A stretch of 64,000 bases of DNA, from positions 14,161,664 through 14,225,663 of the forward strand of contig NC_087185.1 in the NCBI RefSeq assembly GCF_035594125.1, in the 5' to 3' direction. Shown here piece after piece: positions 10,799 to 27,420 of the stretch. The position numbers were made by a program, and so were the translations under genes. Each line of letters starts with the position of its first letter. Positions within the stretch are counted from its first letter, which is position 1. Below the pieces are notes generated by a model that made no database searches, was not told the DNA's origin, and saw nothing but the letters and a program-made list of their open reading frames with translations. The DNA comes from Scylla paramamosain. Taxonomy: Eukaryota; Arthropoda; Malacostraca; Decapoda; Portunidae.

Positions 10799-10985
10799 TT
10801 TGGTCGCTTATACTTTTAGTAAACAATGTGAGCAAAAGTTTGTCAATTTATCTATCTTATTTACCAACAAGAATGCAACACAAGACACAATGCCACGGTT
10901 ATACTTTCAGTAAATAATTGAGCCAGAGTTTATCTATTTAACTTATTTACCAACAACAACGCAGAAGAGGACACAATGCCACGCC
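10799..10985. repeat. ~95-bp tandem duplication, two units
   Basis: CTTATACTTTTAGTAAACAA ... TTATTTACCAACAAGAA ... GACACAATGCCACG is repeated as TTATACTTTCAGTAAATAA ... TTATTTACCAACAACAA ... GACACAATGCCACG. Confidence 0.85.
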
Positions 10986-10991
10986 ACATAC

Positions 10992-11025
10992 CTTGGCAGG
11001 CAACACGATCCGCTCTCCCTCAAAC
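10992..11025 (-). CDS. Candidate micro-exon, unknown product
   Basis: On the minus strand GCTGTTAG precedes a 34-nt open block ending AAG|GTATGTGG, a good donor. After one split base it reads FEGERIVLPAK. The acceptor pyrimidine tract is only moderate. The segment is GC-richer than its surroundings and lies just outside the tandem repeat. Could be chance; no partner exon identified. Confidence 0.2.
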
Positions 11026-12189
<1,164 letters not shown>

Positions 12190-12218
12190 GTACTAGTAGT
12201 AGTTAGTAGTAGTAGTAT

Positions 12219-12300
<82 letters not shown>
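12190..12300. repeat. (AGT)n microsatellite
   Basis: Imperfect at the left (12190-12220), then perfect for about 80 bp. Confidence 0.95.
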
Positions 12301-12377
12301 GAATGATGGAAATGATGATGATGACGGTGGTATTAATAAAAGTAGTAATAAAAAATAATGATAATCCTAATCCTAAC

Positions 12378-12392
12378 AATAATAATAATGAC

Positions 12393-12463
<71 letters not shown>
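12378..12463. repeat. (AAT)n microsatellite
   Basis: Near-perfect AAT tract with GAC/AAC interruptions at the left edge. Confidence 0.95.
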
Positions 12464-12467
<4 letters not shown>

Positions 12468-12883
12468 CTAACCTGAACAATAACAATAACTTCAGAACAC
12501 AGTAATCACCAAAATGAAATTACCTCCTGATTTGCAGTTATTACAATAACACGCCAGAAGTTTTCGCTCAGCCTGGCCCGCCTCAGCCCTCAGCCCAGCG
12601 TGTCAGTGGCCATCGCACGCGTATCAAATTTCTTCAACAATCACATCCATTTGATCAGGAAAAATATCACGTATAAACATAAAAAAAAACACGATACAAA
12701 ACCAAACCAACAAAGAAACGAACGAAAATTTACGCCAACGACACAGTACAATGGCAACACTCCATTTACTTTCGCTCCCATTTTTTCCCCTCCTATTTTT
12801 TCACCTGCATTTTCTGGCCAGGGAAAAATGAGGGAGCTGATTTAATCAATGGTATAAAAAGCGAAGTTGTGTTCATTTTTTAA
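12464..12883. other. Unique segment, no confident gene
   Basis: Somewhat GC-rich at 12,550-12,610. A strong plus-strand acceptor-like tract ends at about 12,822, but the block after it is only about 30 nt, so it was not called. Confidence 0.4.
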
Positions 12884-13005
12884 GTGGTGGTGGTGGTGAT
12901 GGTGGTGGTGGTGGTGGTGGTGGTGGTGGAAAATGTTTAGGTAGCTTTGGTGGTAGTGATGCTGAAGGTGATGACAGTGATGGCGGTGGTGAAGGAGAAC
13001 AAGTC

Positions 13006-13060
<55 letters not shown>

Positions 13061-13150
13061 ATGGTGGTGGTGGTAGTAGTGGTGGTGGTATTAAAGATGG
13101 CGATGATGGTGTTAGGGGTTATGGTGGTGGTGGTGGTGGTGGTGGTGGTG
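12884..13150. repeat. Compound GGT/AGT trinucleotide region
   Basis: (GGT)n at 12884-12930, (AGT)18 at 13006-13059, (GGT)n at 13060-13090 and 13121-13150, separated by short GATGGTGGTGAT-like variants. The poly-Val reading on the plus strand is an SSR artefact. Confidence 0.95.
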
Positions 13151-13540
13151 AAGTGCGGTTACCTAAGCTAATTAAAGAGGTAAGGTCAGTTCCTTTCCCT
13201 CAAATCTTATGGAAAACCTTTAAATTCATACCTTTCTTCTTTCAATTTTACCTCCATTTTCTCTCGTCTCTCCTTTGCTCACCTTTGCCCTTCTCTCAAT
13301 TGCGGTCCTTCTTTCCTTCACTCATTTCCTCCCTTCATCTTTTTCCTCGACAATCCCTTCCATTTCTCCTTGTCTTTCTCCTCCACATCTTCCTTCCCAG
13401 TAATCCTTTCTTCCCTCCTCCCCTTATTTTCACTCCCCCTTTTTCTCTCCCTCCCTCCCTTCCTCCACTCTCCCTCTCTTCCTCGTTCCTTCTCAAGTAA
13501 CCAAGGACAGATCAATACCTCGCCTTACCTGTGTATATTT

Positions 13541-13542
<2 letters not shown>
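13151..13542. other. Pyrimidine-rich sequence
   Basis: TTCC/CTCC-rich plus strand; Ser/Phe/Leu/Pro open frames are compositional. Confidence 0.5.

Positions 13543-13592
<50 letters not shown>
13543..13592. repeat. (AC)25 microsatellite
   Basis: Perfect tract. Confidence 0.97.
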
Positions 13593-14800
<1,208 letters not shown>

Positions 14801-15050
14801 ATACACACACATACACACACAGTTACGTAAATGAAAGACACTAAAATAAAACTGACCACTACACTGGAAGACAACATTCACTGACACACAATCCACAGAA
14901 GACAAGCAAGCACACCGGACACAAGGAAAAACAGTAATAGAGAGCATACTAACTGAAAGAAGACAGATCATACACAAACAGGAATTCAAAAATACGCTTC
15001 CTGACCAACACACGGAAAAAAAAAAAGCCAGGCAGTTCACCCATCCACCC

Positions 15051-15052
<2 letters not shown>

Positions 15053-15098
<46 letters not shown>
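15053..15098. repeat. (CA)n microsatellite
   Basis: Perfect tract of about 46 bp. Confidence 0.97.
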
Positions 15099-15102
<4 letters not shown>

Positions 15103-15183
15103 AGATCATTAATCCAAAGATGATCCAGATTATCCTACTCTCGTACCCAAGGCCTTAAATTTTACCTAAGAGTCTATTTGGCT

Positions 15184-15186
<3 letters not shown>

Positions 15187-15263
<77 letters not shown>
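15187..15263. repeat. (TC)n microsatellite
   Basis: Perfect 77-bp tract. Confidence 0.97.
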
Positions 15264-15269
<6 letters not shown>

Positions 15270-15586
15270 GATCCTGGTGACCTGACCTACCAACACGCGT
15301 GACCCGGACTCTCGGGGCAAAAAAAAAAGAGAAATCGTGAATTATCTGTAACAACCAGGGAATTTTTAAAAAACTCATGTGATTTTACCTTAACTTCGTG
15401 TCTTCAGGATCAAACTAACAAATCTTGATGCATTTTTTTTATTCGTAGTTCGTTTCCATCTGCGTCCATCATAATTTTTCGTCACGTGATTGTTTTTTTT
15501 TTTTTTTGGTAGCTTCTTTGTTTCTGAAATCAAGTCATTGTTTGTTTGTTTGTTTGTACCCTAGAGACCCTTTTGTCACCTTCAAC

Positions 15587-15588
<2 letters not shown>
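15264..15588. other. Unique spacer
   Basis: Includes (TTTG)4 near 15540; no gene. Confidence 0.5.

Positions 15589-15657
<69 letters not shown>
15589..15657. repeat. (CT)n microsatellite, complementary to the next AG tract
   Basis: Perfect 69-bp tract, 109 bp before a (GA)68 tract, giving an inverted pair. (CAGT)n units occur between them near 15703. Confidence 0.97.
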
Positions 15658-15662
<5 letters not shown>

Positions 15663-15762
15663 TCATGTGAAGGAAGTGCCGCGTCAGTCAACCACTTCAA
15701 TTAATCAGTCAGTCAGTCAGTCGGTCAGTCAAGTGGGAGCGTGAGTGGCTGTCGCTATCGGC

Positions 15763-16047
<285 letters not shown>

Positions 16048-16149
16048 AATAACTGGAGGGAAGTAATGGGAGAAATGTATTGGAGGGAAAGGGAGGAAAG
16101 AATTAATAGTTTAAATTAGTAAACATTTATTTCCTATACTTTTATCATT

Positions 16150-16153
<4 letters not shown>

Positions 16154-16241
<88 letters not shown>
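16154..16241. repeat. (CT)44 microsatellite
   Basis: Perfect 88-bp tract, followed by CAGGTGAGGT. Confidence 0.97.
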
Positions 16242-16243
<2 letters not shown>

Positions 16244-16613
16244 GTGAGGTAAAACTACTTAATTAACCTCAGATACAAGCTTCCTAATCACCTATAGCCC
16301 ATTACGTCTCTAACACCCCAATTATCCTTTTGTTCTGCCGCCATTCCCAACATTTTCCCTTACTTTCCGCGCCGGGGAGGAAGGGGAGGGATCGGAGGAA
16401 GCGGAGGAGAAGGAAGTGGAGGGGAGGGAAGGGGAGGGAAAGGAAGGACGCGCAGCCAGTTAATTCAGTTTTTTTTTTCTTTCTTTCTGTAATTCATCCT
16501 GCGTAGATTTATAAATAGGTTGTGTTGTAATTTGTTCCTCTAAAAAGAAAATCGTCTTGTTTTCTGTAAAATTAAAATTAAATGCTACTTAAGCAGTGTA
16601 TATATTTACCTAC
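16242..16613. other. Unique spacer with a GC/GGGA-rich centre
   Basis: 16,360-16,450 is G-rich (GGGGAGGG words); no gene. Confidence 0.5.
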
Positions 16614-17064
16614 GAAGAAGAAGAAGAAGAAGAAGAAGAAGAAGAAGAAGAAGAAGAAGAAGAAGAAGAAGAAGAAGAAGAAGAAGAAGAAGAAGAAGAA
16701 GAAGAAGAAGAAGAAGAAGAAGAAGAAGAAGAAGAAGAAGAAGAAGAAGAAGAAGAAGAAGAAGAAGAAGAAGAAGAAGAAGAAGAAGAAGAAGAAGAAG
16801 AAGAAGAAGAAGAAGAAGAAGAAGAAGAAGAAGAAGAAGAAGAAGAAGAAGAAGAAGAAGAAGAAGAAGAAGAAGAAGAAGAAGAAGAAGAAGAAGAAGA
16901 AGAAGAAGAAGAAGAAGAAGAAGAAGAAGAAGAAGAAGAAGAAGAAGAAGAAGAAGAAGAAGAAGAAGAAGAAGAAGAAGAAGAAGAAGAAGAAGAAGAA
17001 GAAGAAGAAGAAGAAGAAGAAGAAGAAGAAGAAGAAGAAGAAGAAGAAGAAGAAGAAGAAGAAG

Positions 17065-17094
<30 letters not shown>
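16614..17094. repeat. Perfect (GAA)160 tract
   Basis: 481 bp of uninterrupted GAA/AAG on the plus strand, the longest SSR in the window. A homopurine-homopyrimidine mirror repeat of this length can form intramolecular triplex DNA. Its four open frames (poly-K, E, F/L, S) are not genes. The true length may differ if assembly collapsed or expanded it. Confidence 0.98.
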
Positions 17095-17097
<3 letters not shown>

Positions 17098-17219
17098 ACA
17101 TTGAAAAAAATCAAGTGAGAATCCGTACAAAAAATAAGTAAAAAAATAAAACAAACCTAAAACAAAGTAAGTCTTTCGGCCGTGAAGAATCCCTTTGTCT
17201 AAAATAACCAGAACAACCA

Positions 17220-18200
<981 letters not shown>

Positions 18201-18443
18201 TAAGTTAGAGGAGAAATAGGAAGGAGAAAGCAGAGGAAGAGATAAAGACCCAAAAATAAAGAAACAGGAAGAAACATTAAACACGAAAGATGAAAGGCAA
18301 GTGAAAAGAAGGAAAGAAAAACAGAAAGGTTACACAGATAGGCTTGAAGTGACGATACAAGGACGTGAGACAAAGATGGCAATAGGAAAAGGGGAAATGG
18401 AAAGACGGTAAAGATGAATGAATGATTGACTGACTGAATAATT

Positions 18444-18526
18444 GAGGAGGAGGAGGAGGAGGAGGAGGAGGAGGAGGAGGAGGAGGAGGAGGAGGAGGAG
18501 GAGGAGGAGGAGGAGGAGGAGGAGGG
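18444..18526. repeat. (AGG)n microsatellite
   Basis: Perfect 83-bp tract. Confidence 0.97.
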
Positions 18527-18591
18527 AAAAGCAGAAACCAGGACAAAAAAGGGAGAGAGAAAATTATGACGGAAAGAAAACAGATAACACA

Positions 18592-19187
<596 letters not shown>

Positions 19188-19239
19188 GTGGTGGTAGTAG
19201 TGGTGGTGAGTGGTGGGTGGTGGTGGTGGTAACAGCAGC

Positions 19240-19309
<70 letters not shown>
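19188..19309. repeat. (GGT)n then (AGT)n compound microsatellite
   Basis: (GGT/GTA)n to 19230, CAGCAGCA, then (AGT)23 at 19240-19309. Confidence 0.95.
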
Positions 19310-19494
19310 TTGTGTTGATATATCGAAAATGAATCAAAACCAACAAATAAGACTTGGATATAAAGCAAGCTCGTAAAAGTTCCACATCAGTTCACAATTC
19401 TTCACACTTCGTAAATCAGAGAACACTGAAGAAATGAAAATTTTTAAAACAACGCTAACAACTGGAGGATAAACACTTCAGCATATTTCAGCAA

Positions 19495-19835
19495 CAGGAA
19501 AGAGAAGGGAAAGAAAAAAAGGAAAGGAATACAAATAGAAAGAGAAAAGGTAACTGGGAAAAAAATAGAAATAAAAAAAAGGAAAAGCACTGATTGGAAA
19601 AAGGAACAGAAATAGAAAAGGAATATCTGACTGGAAAAAACATAAAAAAGAAAGCTGACTGGAAAAATAAGAGAAATAGAAAGGGAAGGAGATAACTGGA
19701 AAAATAATAGAAGTAGAAAGAGAAGGAGCTGATTACAAGGAAGAATAAACAGAAAAGAAACAGCGAAAAAAAAAACAAATAAAGAGAAAATAAAAAAACC
19801 TGACTGGAAAAAGAATCACAGTCAGGGAAAATTTG
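19495..19835. repeat. Short diverged tandem repeat (TGACTGGAAAAA... units)
   Basis: TGACTGGAAAAA or a near variant recurs at about 19550, 19590, 19630, 19660, 19693 and 19800, each followed by an (AAATAGAAA)-like A-rich block. Confidence 0.75.
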
Positions 19836-19885
19836 ACTGAGGAAAAGAGCAAGTTTCCTTCCCTCCCAGTGAAGATTTCCCAAGT

Positions 19886-20040
19886 TTGCGGCGCCGCACC
19901 AGTAGTTTGCGGCCGTGCGCGTAAAAGTTAGCCCCCGCCCAGACCGCCTCCTGAAACACCGCGGCCCGCCCTTTGATCAACGCACCTCGGCTCACCTCCA
20001 GCGCGGCTCATTTTGCTTCCAATAGTCCAACTTGACCTAA
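19886..20040. promoter_or_regulatory. Short GC/CpG-rich patch
   Basis: Clearly GC-rich against an A/G-rich background, with GCGGCGCCGC, GCGGCCGTGCGCG and CACCGCGGCCCGCCC words. CpG-rich patches can mark promoters in some genomes, but no TATA box, initiator or gene start is evident downstream. Confidence 0.2.
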
Positions 20041-20079
20041 TCACATTACGCCACCACGATGAATGTGAATGGCCGCAAA

Positions 20080-20282
20080 GATCCGGTGGCAGTGGACGGA
20101 TTCTGCCTCGCTTCGCTCAATGCTCTTGTTAATGTATGAGAAAGATGGACAGAACAAAAGAATAACAAGAGTACATAAGTAAATTGAATCACTTAACCGC
20201 AATGAAACAAGTGAATTATGGGTAACTTCCGTATTCCACTCGTCTCAATGTGGCAGGTGACGCAACATCATTCCGGTTATAA
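20080..20282. repeat. Segmental repeat module, copy 1
   Basis: Similar to 21,260-21,574: both hold GGA(C/T)GGATT...TGC, GTTAATGTATGAG / GGTAATGTATAGG, and ACCGCMATGAAACAAGTG shortly before a MITE copy. A third trace is at about 20,810-20,850 (CGGATGGATTATAGGTTGACC). The 25-codon frame starting 20,059 falls in this module and is not taken as a gene. Confidence 0.65.
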
Positions 20283-20498
20283 TTTCCGTATTCAGAATCG
20301 CTTTGCTCTCTCACCACGACAGTTTTCCAAAGCCACAGAGATGATTAGCCGAGTCCTCAAGTGTGTTTCTCCTGTTAATAATGTAGAAATCTTGTTAATC
20401 TCTCACTACAACCATAAAGACACCCTTAAAACCAGCGTCACTTCAACTAGAGCCTTTTGAAAGCAGTGGAGGTGCGGAGTAGTCTCTCAGAATATGGT
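20283..20498 (-). mobile_element. MITE family copy 2
   Basis: Begins TTCCGTATTCAGAATCGC and ends CTCAGAATATGG, imperfect inverted terminal repeats. The internal sequence matches copies 3 and 4: GCTTTGCTCTCTCACCACGA, AAGCCACAGAGATGATTAGC, TAGAAATCTTGTTAATCT, CACTTCAACTAGAGCC. Confidence 0.85.
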
Positions 20499-20854
20499 AC
20501 TTCATCAATCTAAGTTTTGAAAAGCAGTAGGGAACGACCATCTAAGTCCCTAAATAGGAGAACTGCACAAAAAAAATGCATGCCGTCCATACAGAAAAAT
20601 AACAAAAAAAGTTAATGAATCCTAAGCGCAAACTGCCACCAACAGCGTCTCTCTCATTCTCCAAAACGAAAATAACAGCGACGCTTATGACACGTACAAC
20701 ATTAAAGTATACAATGTAATTAATTAACCAGAAAATTACAGTTTGGTCTGCCGGAGTGACAGGCGTGATTCTGTGGTAACGCTGAATCGTCAGGGAGGGA
20801 ACGTGGATCAAGCGGATGGATTATAGGTTGACCTCCTTACCATCACCGGTTATG

Positions 20855-21235
20855 AAAGACAAAAGCTGTGACAAAAAAAAAGAAAAAAAAGAGCTTCACT
20901 GATGAACCTAATCTAACATGACCAAATGAAAAACAAAGGCTGTGACAAAAAATAATAAAGCTTCATTGATGAACCTAACCTAGCAAAACCAGTTGAAAAA
21001 CAAAGGCTGTGACAAAAAAATAAACAATAAAAGCTTCAGTGACGAACCTAATAAAAGCTTCAATGACGAACCTAACGTAATAAAACTCAAAGGATGTGAC
21101 AAAAATAAAAGAAAAGAAAAGTTTCACTGATGAACCTAACCTAACCTAACCTAATCTTACCTAATGAAAGACAAAGGATGTGATAAAAGTAAAAAATAAT
21201 ACCTTCACTGATTAACTTAACCTAACCTAACAGAC
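20855..21235. repeat. ~75-bp diverged tandem array with CCTAA runs
   Basis: Units of GGCTGTGACAAAAAA...AAGCTTCAYTGATGAACCTAACC...ATGAAAAACAAA recur about six times. At 21133-21154 the unit edge has grown into (CCTAA)4, the arthropod telomere pentamer; with only four units it is best read as an internal short repeat, not a telomere. Confidence 0.8.
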
Positions 21236-21259
21236 AGCGCCCTTATCGCCGTGCAGACA

Positions 21260-21574
21260 AGTGAAGCGAGAGAGAAAAAGACGTAACGTGCGCCGATGGA
21301 TTGGGATTAAGTAACGTATGGTAGAGTGAAATGAAAAAAAGTTAACAGATTCAATGATGCGGGTACGGATAAGGCAATTCACCGCCATGAAACAGTTGAA
21401 CCGAACGAGGATTCCCAGGCCGATGGATTGGAATTGCACCTCCTCGCGATCCTGGCTATCGGTAATGTATAGGAAGGACTGAAAGAGTACGAAAAAAAGG
21501 AGAACTATTCATCGATTCGTGTAGAGAATAGCCCAGTTACCGCCATGAAACAAGTGGACCGTGAGGGGAAAAAA
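21260..21574. repeat. Segmental repeat module, copy 2
   Basis: Holds two internal copies of CGATGGATTGGRATT (about 21293 and 21422) and CACCGCCATGAAACA / TACCGCCATGAAACA (about 21380 and 21540), leading into MITE copy 3 just as copy 1 leads into MITE copy 2. Confidence 0.65.
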
Positions 21575-21790
21575 GAACCGTATTCAGAAACGCTTTGCTC
21601 TCTCACCACGACGATTTTCAAAGTCCACAGAGATGGTTAGCTGAATTCTCAAGAGTTTCTCCTGTAAATAACGTAGAAATTTTGTTAATCTGTAACTAGA
21701 ACAAAAAAAAACTTATAAATCCCGTATCACTTCAACTAGAACCTTCTGAAAGTAGTGGAGATGAGACGCAGAAATGTTTCAGAATATCAT
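21575..21790 (-). mobile_element. MITE family copy 3
   Basis: Begins ACCGTATTCAGAAACGC and ends GTTTCAGAATATCA. The internal words match copy 2: CTCTCACCACGA, CCACAGAGATGGTTAGC, CACTTCAACTAGAACC. Confidence 0.85.
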
Positions 21791-21873
21791 CCTAAACATA
21801 AGTACTACACTAGTTTCAAAGTGATGACGCCAAATCATTCTAGTGACTGATACTGTATTCTTCACTGTTAAAA

Positions 21874-22078
21874 GGCCCGTATTGAGAAACGCTTTGCTCC
21901 CTTACCACAGCTATTTTTCAAAGGCCACAGAGATGATTAGCGGCGTTCTCAAGACGTTTCTCCTGTAAATAACGTAGAAACCTTGTTAACCTGTACCTAT
22001 AACTTTAAAAACACCCTAAAAATCTCGTGTCACCTCAACTAGTGGAGGTGCTACGCGGGAGTGTTTCAGAATACGGCC
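21874..22078 (-). mobile_element. MITE family copy 4, best-preserved ends
   Basis: 205 bp bounded by GGCCCGTATTGAGAAACGC and GTGTTTCAGAATACGGCC; the two ends are near-perfect inverted repeats. Too short for a transposase and has no open frame, so non-autonomous. Flanking AAA and GAA do not clearly show a target duplication. Confidence 0.85.
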
Positions 22079-22230
22079 GAAAGAGCGGCAACATGTGCAA
22101 GCGTTGAGGCGGCGAGGTTATGAGGGAGGAACACAGATTGCCCGAGAGGTAGAAATGGACGCCGCCCACTCAGCTGGAACACGCGGCAGCAGGTCAAGAA
22201 GAAAACCTTATGACGGTCAATGAATAAATG

Positions 22231-22702
<472 letters not shown>

Positions 22703-22800
22703 GTGTAGCGGCGTGGCGACAGGTGTGGGGAGGTGTGGGGAGGTACTGAGAGGTGTGGGGAGGGTAAGGGAAGGTGCTGGGAGGTATAAGAGGTGACTGG
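22703..22800. repeat. G-rich minisatellite (AGGTGTGGGG-like)
   Basis: AGGTGTGGGG, AGGTACTGAG, AGGTGCTGGG and related 9-12 bp units repeat irregularly; regularly spaced G runs on the plus strand could form a G-quadruplex. Confidence 0.8.
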
Positions 22801-22909
22801 TGGTGCGGGAGTCTCATACCGCGGTGGTATTATGGCGGCGGCTGTTGCCCCCTCCCCCTCTCAAGTTCATACTCCCGTCATGTGCCTGCCCGCTAACTAC
22901 GAAGTGATG

Positions 22910-23400
22910 AGAGTTGAGGAACACGCAGGACGAGGAGGACAAGAATGACGAACAAGAGGACGAGGGTAAGATGAAAACTAAGACGAGAAGTATGAGGAGG
23001 AAGACAAGGTTAAGATGAAAAACAATTAAGACGAGAAGAATGTGGAGGAGGAGAAGGAGAAGAAGAAGGAGGAGGAGGACGAGGCCGAAAATGAAAAAAA
23101 AACAAGCAAGATGAGAAGAATGAGGAGAAAGAGGACGAGGTACATGTGAAGATGAAAAACAAGCAAGACAAGTATAAAGAGGAGAAGGACGAGGATAAAG
23201 ATGAAAAACAAGCAAGAATGAAGAGAAAGATTAAGAGGCTGAACATGAAAAACAAGCAAAATGAGAAGTATGAAGAGGAAGAGGACTAGGTTAAGATGAC
23301 AAACAAGCAAGATGACTATGATGAGGAAGAAGACGAAGCCAAATAATAATAATGATGAAAACAAGGAAGATAAGCATAAAGAGGAAGAGAACGAGATATG
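22910..23400. repeat. ~60-bp purine-rich tandem array
   Basis: AAGATGAAAAACAAGCAAGA...GAGGARGARGACGAGG recurs about seven times with drift. Neutral repeat; Ser/Phe/Leu minus-strand frames are compositional. Confidence 0.8.
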
Positions 23401-23859
23401 AAAATTACCAAGACAACAAGGACACTATTACAACCTTCCGCTATCTGGTTTGTTCACTATTAGGATGCGCTATACAGATCAGGGTGAAAGTAAACCAATT
23501 CACGCATGCGCCGCGGAAATTAGAGCACGGAGATTATGAGGAAGAAATATTGCAGTAAACAAGAACACCATCCTATTTTACAATCATGAGCATCAACATT
23601 ATTTAATTGTTTTCTTTTACTTATTTTTTCCCCTCTTCGTCTTATCGTCCTCCTACTCCTCCTCGTCCTCATTTTATTCCTTTCTTATTCCATTATTTCT
23701 TTTCCTCCTCCTCCTCCTCCTCCGTGCCCTTGCCCTTCACCGTCCTCGAGTCCTCCCGTCTCTCCGCCAGCCCGCCTTGCCCACCCGACCCCATCTCACC
23801 CGTCCCGCGCCCTCTTCCATATATTCCACAGTGACAGGTCTTTACATTCATCTCTGCTA
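23401..23859. other. Spacer, AT-rich then CT/GC-rich
   Basis: (CTC)6 near 23,706; CCTCGTCCTC and CGCC words to 23,830; no gene called. Confidence 0.4.
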
Positions 23860-24126
23860 ATGACACTGCCGCCACCCCCTTGCGCCTCCCCGGTGTCGCC
23901 TGCCGCTTCCCTTTCTCAATCCATTTTAAGACATTTCAATCCCCTGCAAGCCATCGTAAGCCATATGCCCGGTAACCTTAGAATCGATACACCCGCTTCC
24001 TCTAACGATGTCTCCCGCTACAGACGTTCCCCACAAAGGAGGTTATGCGCTAAGGTTTCCACTACTTCGCTAACACTTCCCGTGACGTCTCCAGGCGACG
24101 ATGCTCTTCATAAGGACGCTAAGTAA
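23860..24126 (+). CDS. Weak open reading frame, unknown
   Basis: 88 codons in a moderately GC-rich segment, beginning MTLPPPPCASPVSP and running through SQSILRHFNPLQAIVSHMPG to a TAA that itself overlaps TAAGTAAGT, a donor-like word. Pro/Ser/Arg-rich, no domain recognised, no upstream promoter seen. Probably chance. Confidence 0.15.
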   Translation: MTLPPPPCASPVSPAASLSQSILRHFNPLQAIVSHMPGNLRIDTPASSNDVSRYRRSPQRRLCAKVSTTSLTLPVTSPGDDALHKDAK

Positions 24127-24164
24127 GTTTCTCGCTCAGGGTGTTGTCGCAAAGTATGTGTAGA

Positions 24165-24899
24165 GGAGAACATTCCACGTTGTAAGCATCAAGTGACACT
24201 ACTCTGGCGCGGGAGTAAGGAGACATTCATAGACTAGCAAAGAAAAAAATGAACTGGTATTTATCTAGTTCACAGAGGCGACAAAATAATAATTACTCGT
24301 TTTTTATGTATGTACCACCCCAACATGTGTGAATAAGACGTTCATGGATTAGCAAACAAAGCAAACAAAATTCGTATTTTATCTCGTTCACGTTCTCTTA
24401 AAAAATGCAAGAAAATAATAATAGCTCGTCTTTTTATCTACCACTTAAACTTTCGTTAATAAAGAGGCACTCATAGACAAGCAAACAAAACAACCTGAAC
24501 TGATGTCTATTTCGTTCATTTCTCTCAAAAAGTGCCAAGATTACATAGTATCACCGGTTTTTTATTTTTTTTTTATTATCTAGCAAAGAACATTCCCCGC
24601 TATAAAAATCAAATGACACCACTTCAACTTACGAGAATATGGAAACATATATAGACGGCCTAACAAAACAAACTAAACTCGCTTATGTCCTTCACATTAA
24701 AAATAAAAAAAAAATCAAGTGTCCAGCAAAGATCATTCCGACTTATAAGCATTTTTTTTTTTGCGAGCAAGAACTAACAAATGAAACAAACCAAACTCAT
24801 ATCTATTTCATTCATATTTCTTTCAAACAATACTAGAAAAACCTTAAGTTTTATTTATTTTTATTTCACTTATTTATTTATTCATTTATTAATTTGTGT

Positions 24900-24977
<78 letters not shown>

Positions 24978-25400
24978 CTAGGGAAGGACATTCCTAGCTA
25001 TAAGAATCAAAATATACCGCTTCAACTTTCGCAAACAAGGAAACATTAACAAAACAGCAAAACAAAAACAAAGCTAATATTTATTTCCTTCACATTTCCT
25101 TTAAAAAAAAATGCAAGTAAATAAAAAAATACTCCTCGTTACCGAAAGCAATTCAACTTTCGCAGACAGGGAAACATGTACAGACTAACAGACAAAACAA
25201 ACTAAACCCATCATTATTTCATTTACATTTCCTCCAAAAAAATGCAAGAAAAGCCTTGCTGCGTATTTGTCTAGCGAAGAACACACCACTTCAACTCTCG
25301 CAAGGAAGGAGACATCAACCAATACGAAATAAAACAAACCTGATATCTATTTCCTTTATATTTCCTTCCCAATCGCAAGGAAATAGTAACGCCTTGTTCT
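24165..25400. repeat. ~140-bp diverged tandem array, about eight units
   Basis: Anchor words repeat at about 24205, 24325, 24445, 24622, 24770, 25020, 25150 and 25285: CACTTCAACTTTCGCAAAC, GGAAACAT..AGACTARCAAACAA, ATTTCRTTCACATTTC and AAATGCAAGAAAA. A (GT)n tract interrupts one unit. Confidence 0.85.
24894..24976. repeat. (GT)n microsatellite inside the array
   Basis: About 83 bp with one early GA interruption. Confidence 0.97.
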
Positions 25401-25459
25401 AGAAAGCTACTCCTGCCCGCCGTGTCCTCGCAGCCATCGTCAGGCGCCTCCAACGTGTC

Positions 25460-25489
25460 TGTATGTATGTATGTATGTATGTATGTATG

Positions 25490-25519
<30 letters not shown>
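25460..25519. repeat. (GTAT)15 microsatellite
   Basis: Perfect 60-bp tetranucleotide tract just right of the array. Confidence 0.97.
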
Positions 25520-25520
<1 letters not shown>

Positions 25521-25637
25521 GTTTGTGGTCTTTCCGGGATTTACTCAGGAGGGAAAAGGGATGGGGAAGGCGTGGCGCTATGTATAGTTTGTATTTTCTA
25601 ATTTGTATGATAAAAAAAGGGTGAGGGAAATGGCACA

Positions 25638-26959
<1,322 letters not shown>

Positions 26960-27420
26960 CGGAGAGGAGGAGACAGAGAGGGGAGGAGGACAGGGTGATG
27001 GGAGAGTGGACGAGGGATGAAATGATGGGGATGGTGAAGGGGCGGAGAATCAGAGATGGGCGGAGATGTAATGGGAAGCGTGATGAGGGAGGAATGGGTG
27101 ATGGGTGAGGAGGGAGGGCGGAACCGAAGGGACAGCCAGGTCTCGAACGCTGACTGGGGAAAATTTGTGACCAGGTTGCCAGCGAATCATGACGGTGCTG
27201 AAGGAAGAGTGCGGGTGCCGTGCAGGGTGGTGGAGTGTGTCATGTAGGGTGTTGTGGGGACTGATACGGTAATGAGGGAGACAGGCAAAGTGCTGGGGAA
27301 AGCTGGTAGGGTGCTAGAAAGACTGGTAGGGTGATGAGGGGGGCAGAAAGGGTGCTGGGGACGTCATATAGGGTGCTGGGGGGACTGGTAGGGTATTTAG
27401 GGTGAATGACTCACTGCCCG
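26960..27420. repeat. G-rich minisatellite-like region
   Basis: GGGTGATG/GGTGCTGGGG/GACTGGTAGGGT units recur between 26960 and 27410, for example GGTAGGGTGCTAGAAAGACT and GTGCTGGGGGGACTGGTAGGG. Old and irregular. Confidence 0.7.

Noticed and set aside
20059..20133. ATG-initiated 25-codon block ending in a donor-like GTATGAG after a GC-rich patch
   Set aside because: The right part of the segment recurs in diverged form at 21.4 kb as a repeat module without an open frame.
21133..21154. (CCTAA)4 as a telomere or chromosome end
   Set aside because: Only four units, embedded in a tandem array whose unit edge carries the same motif.
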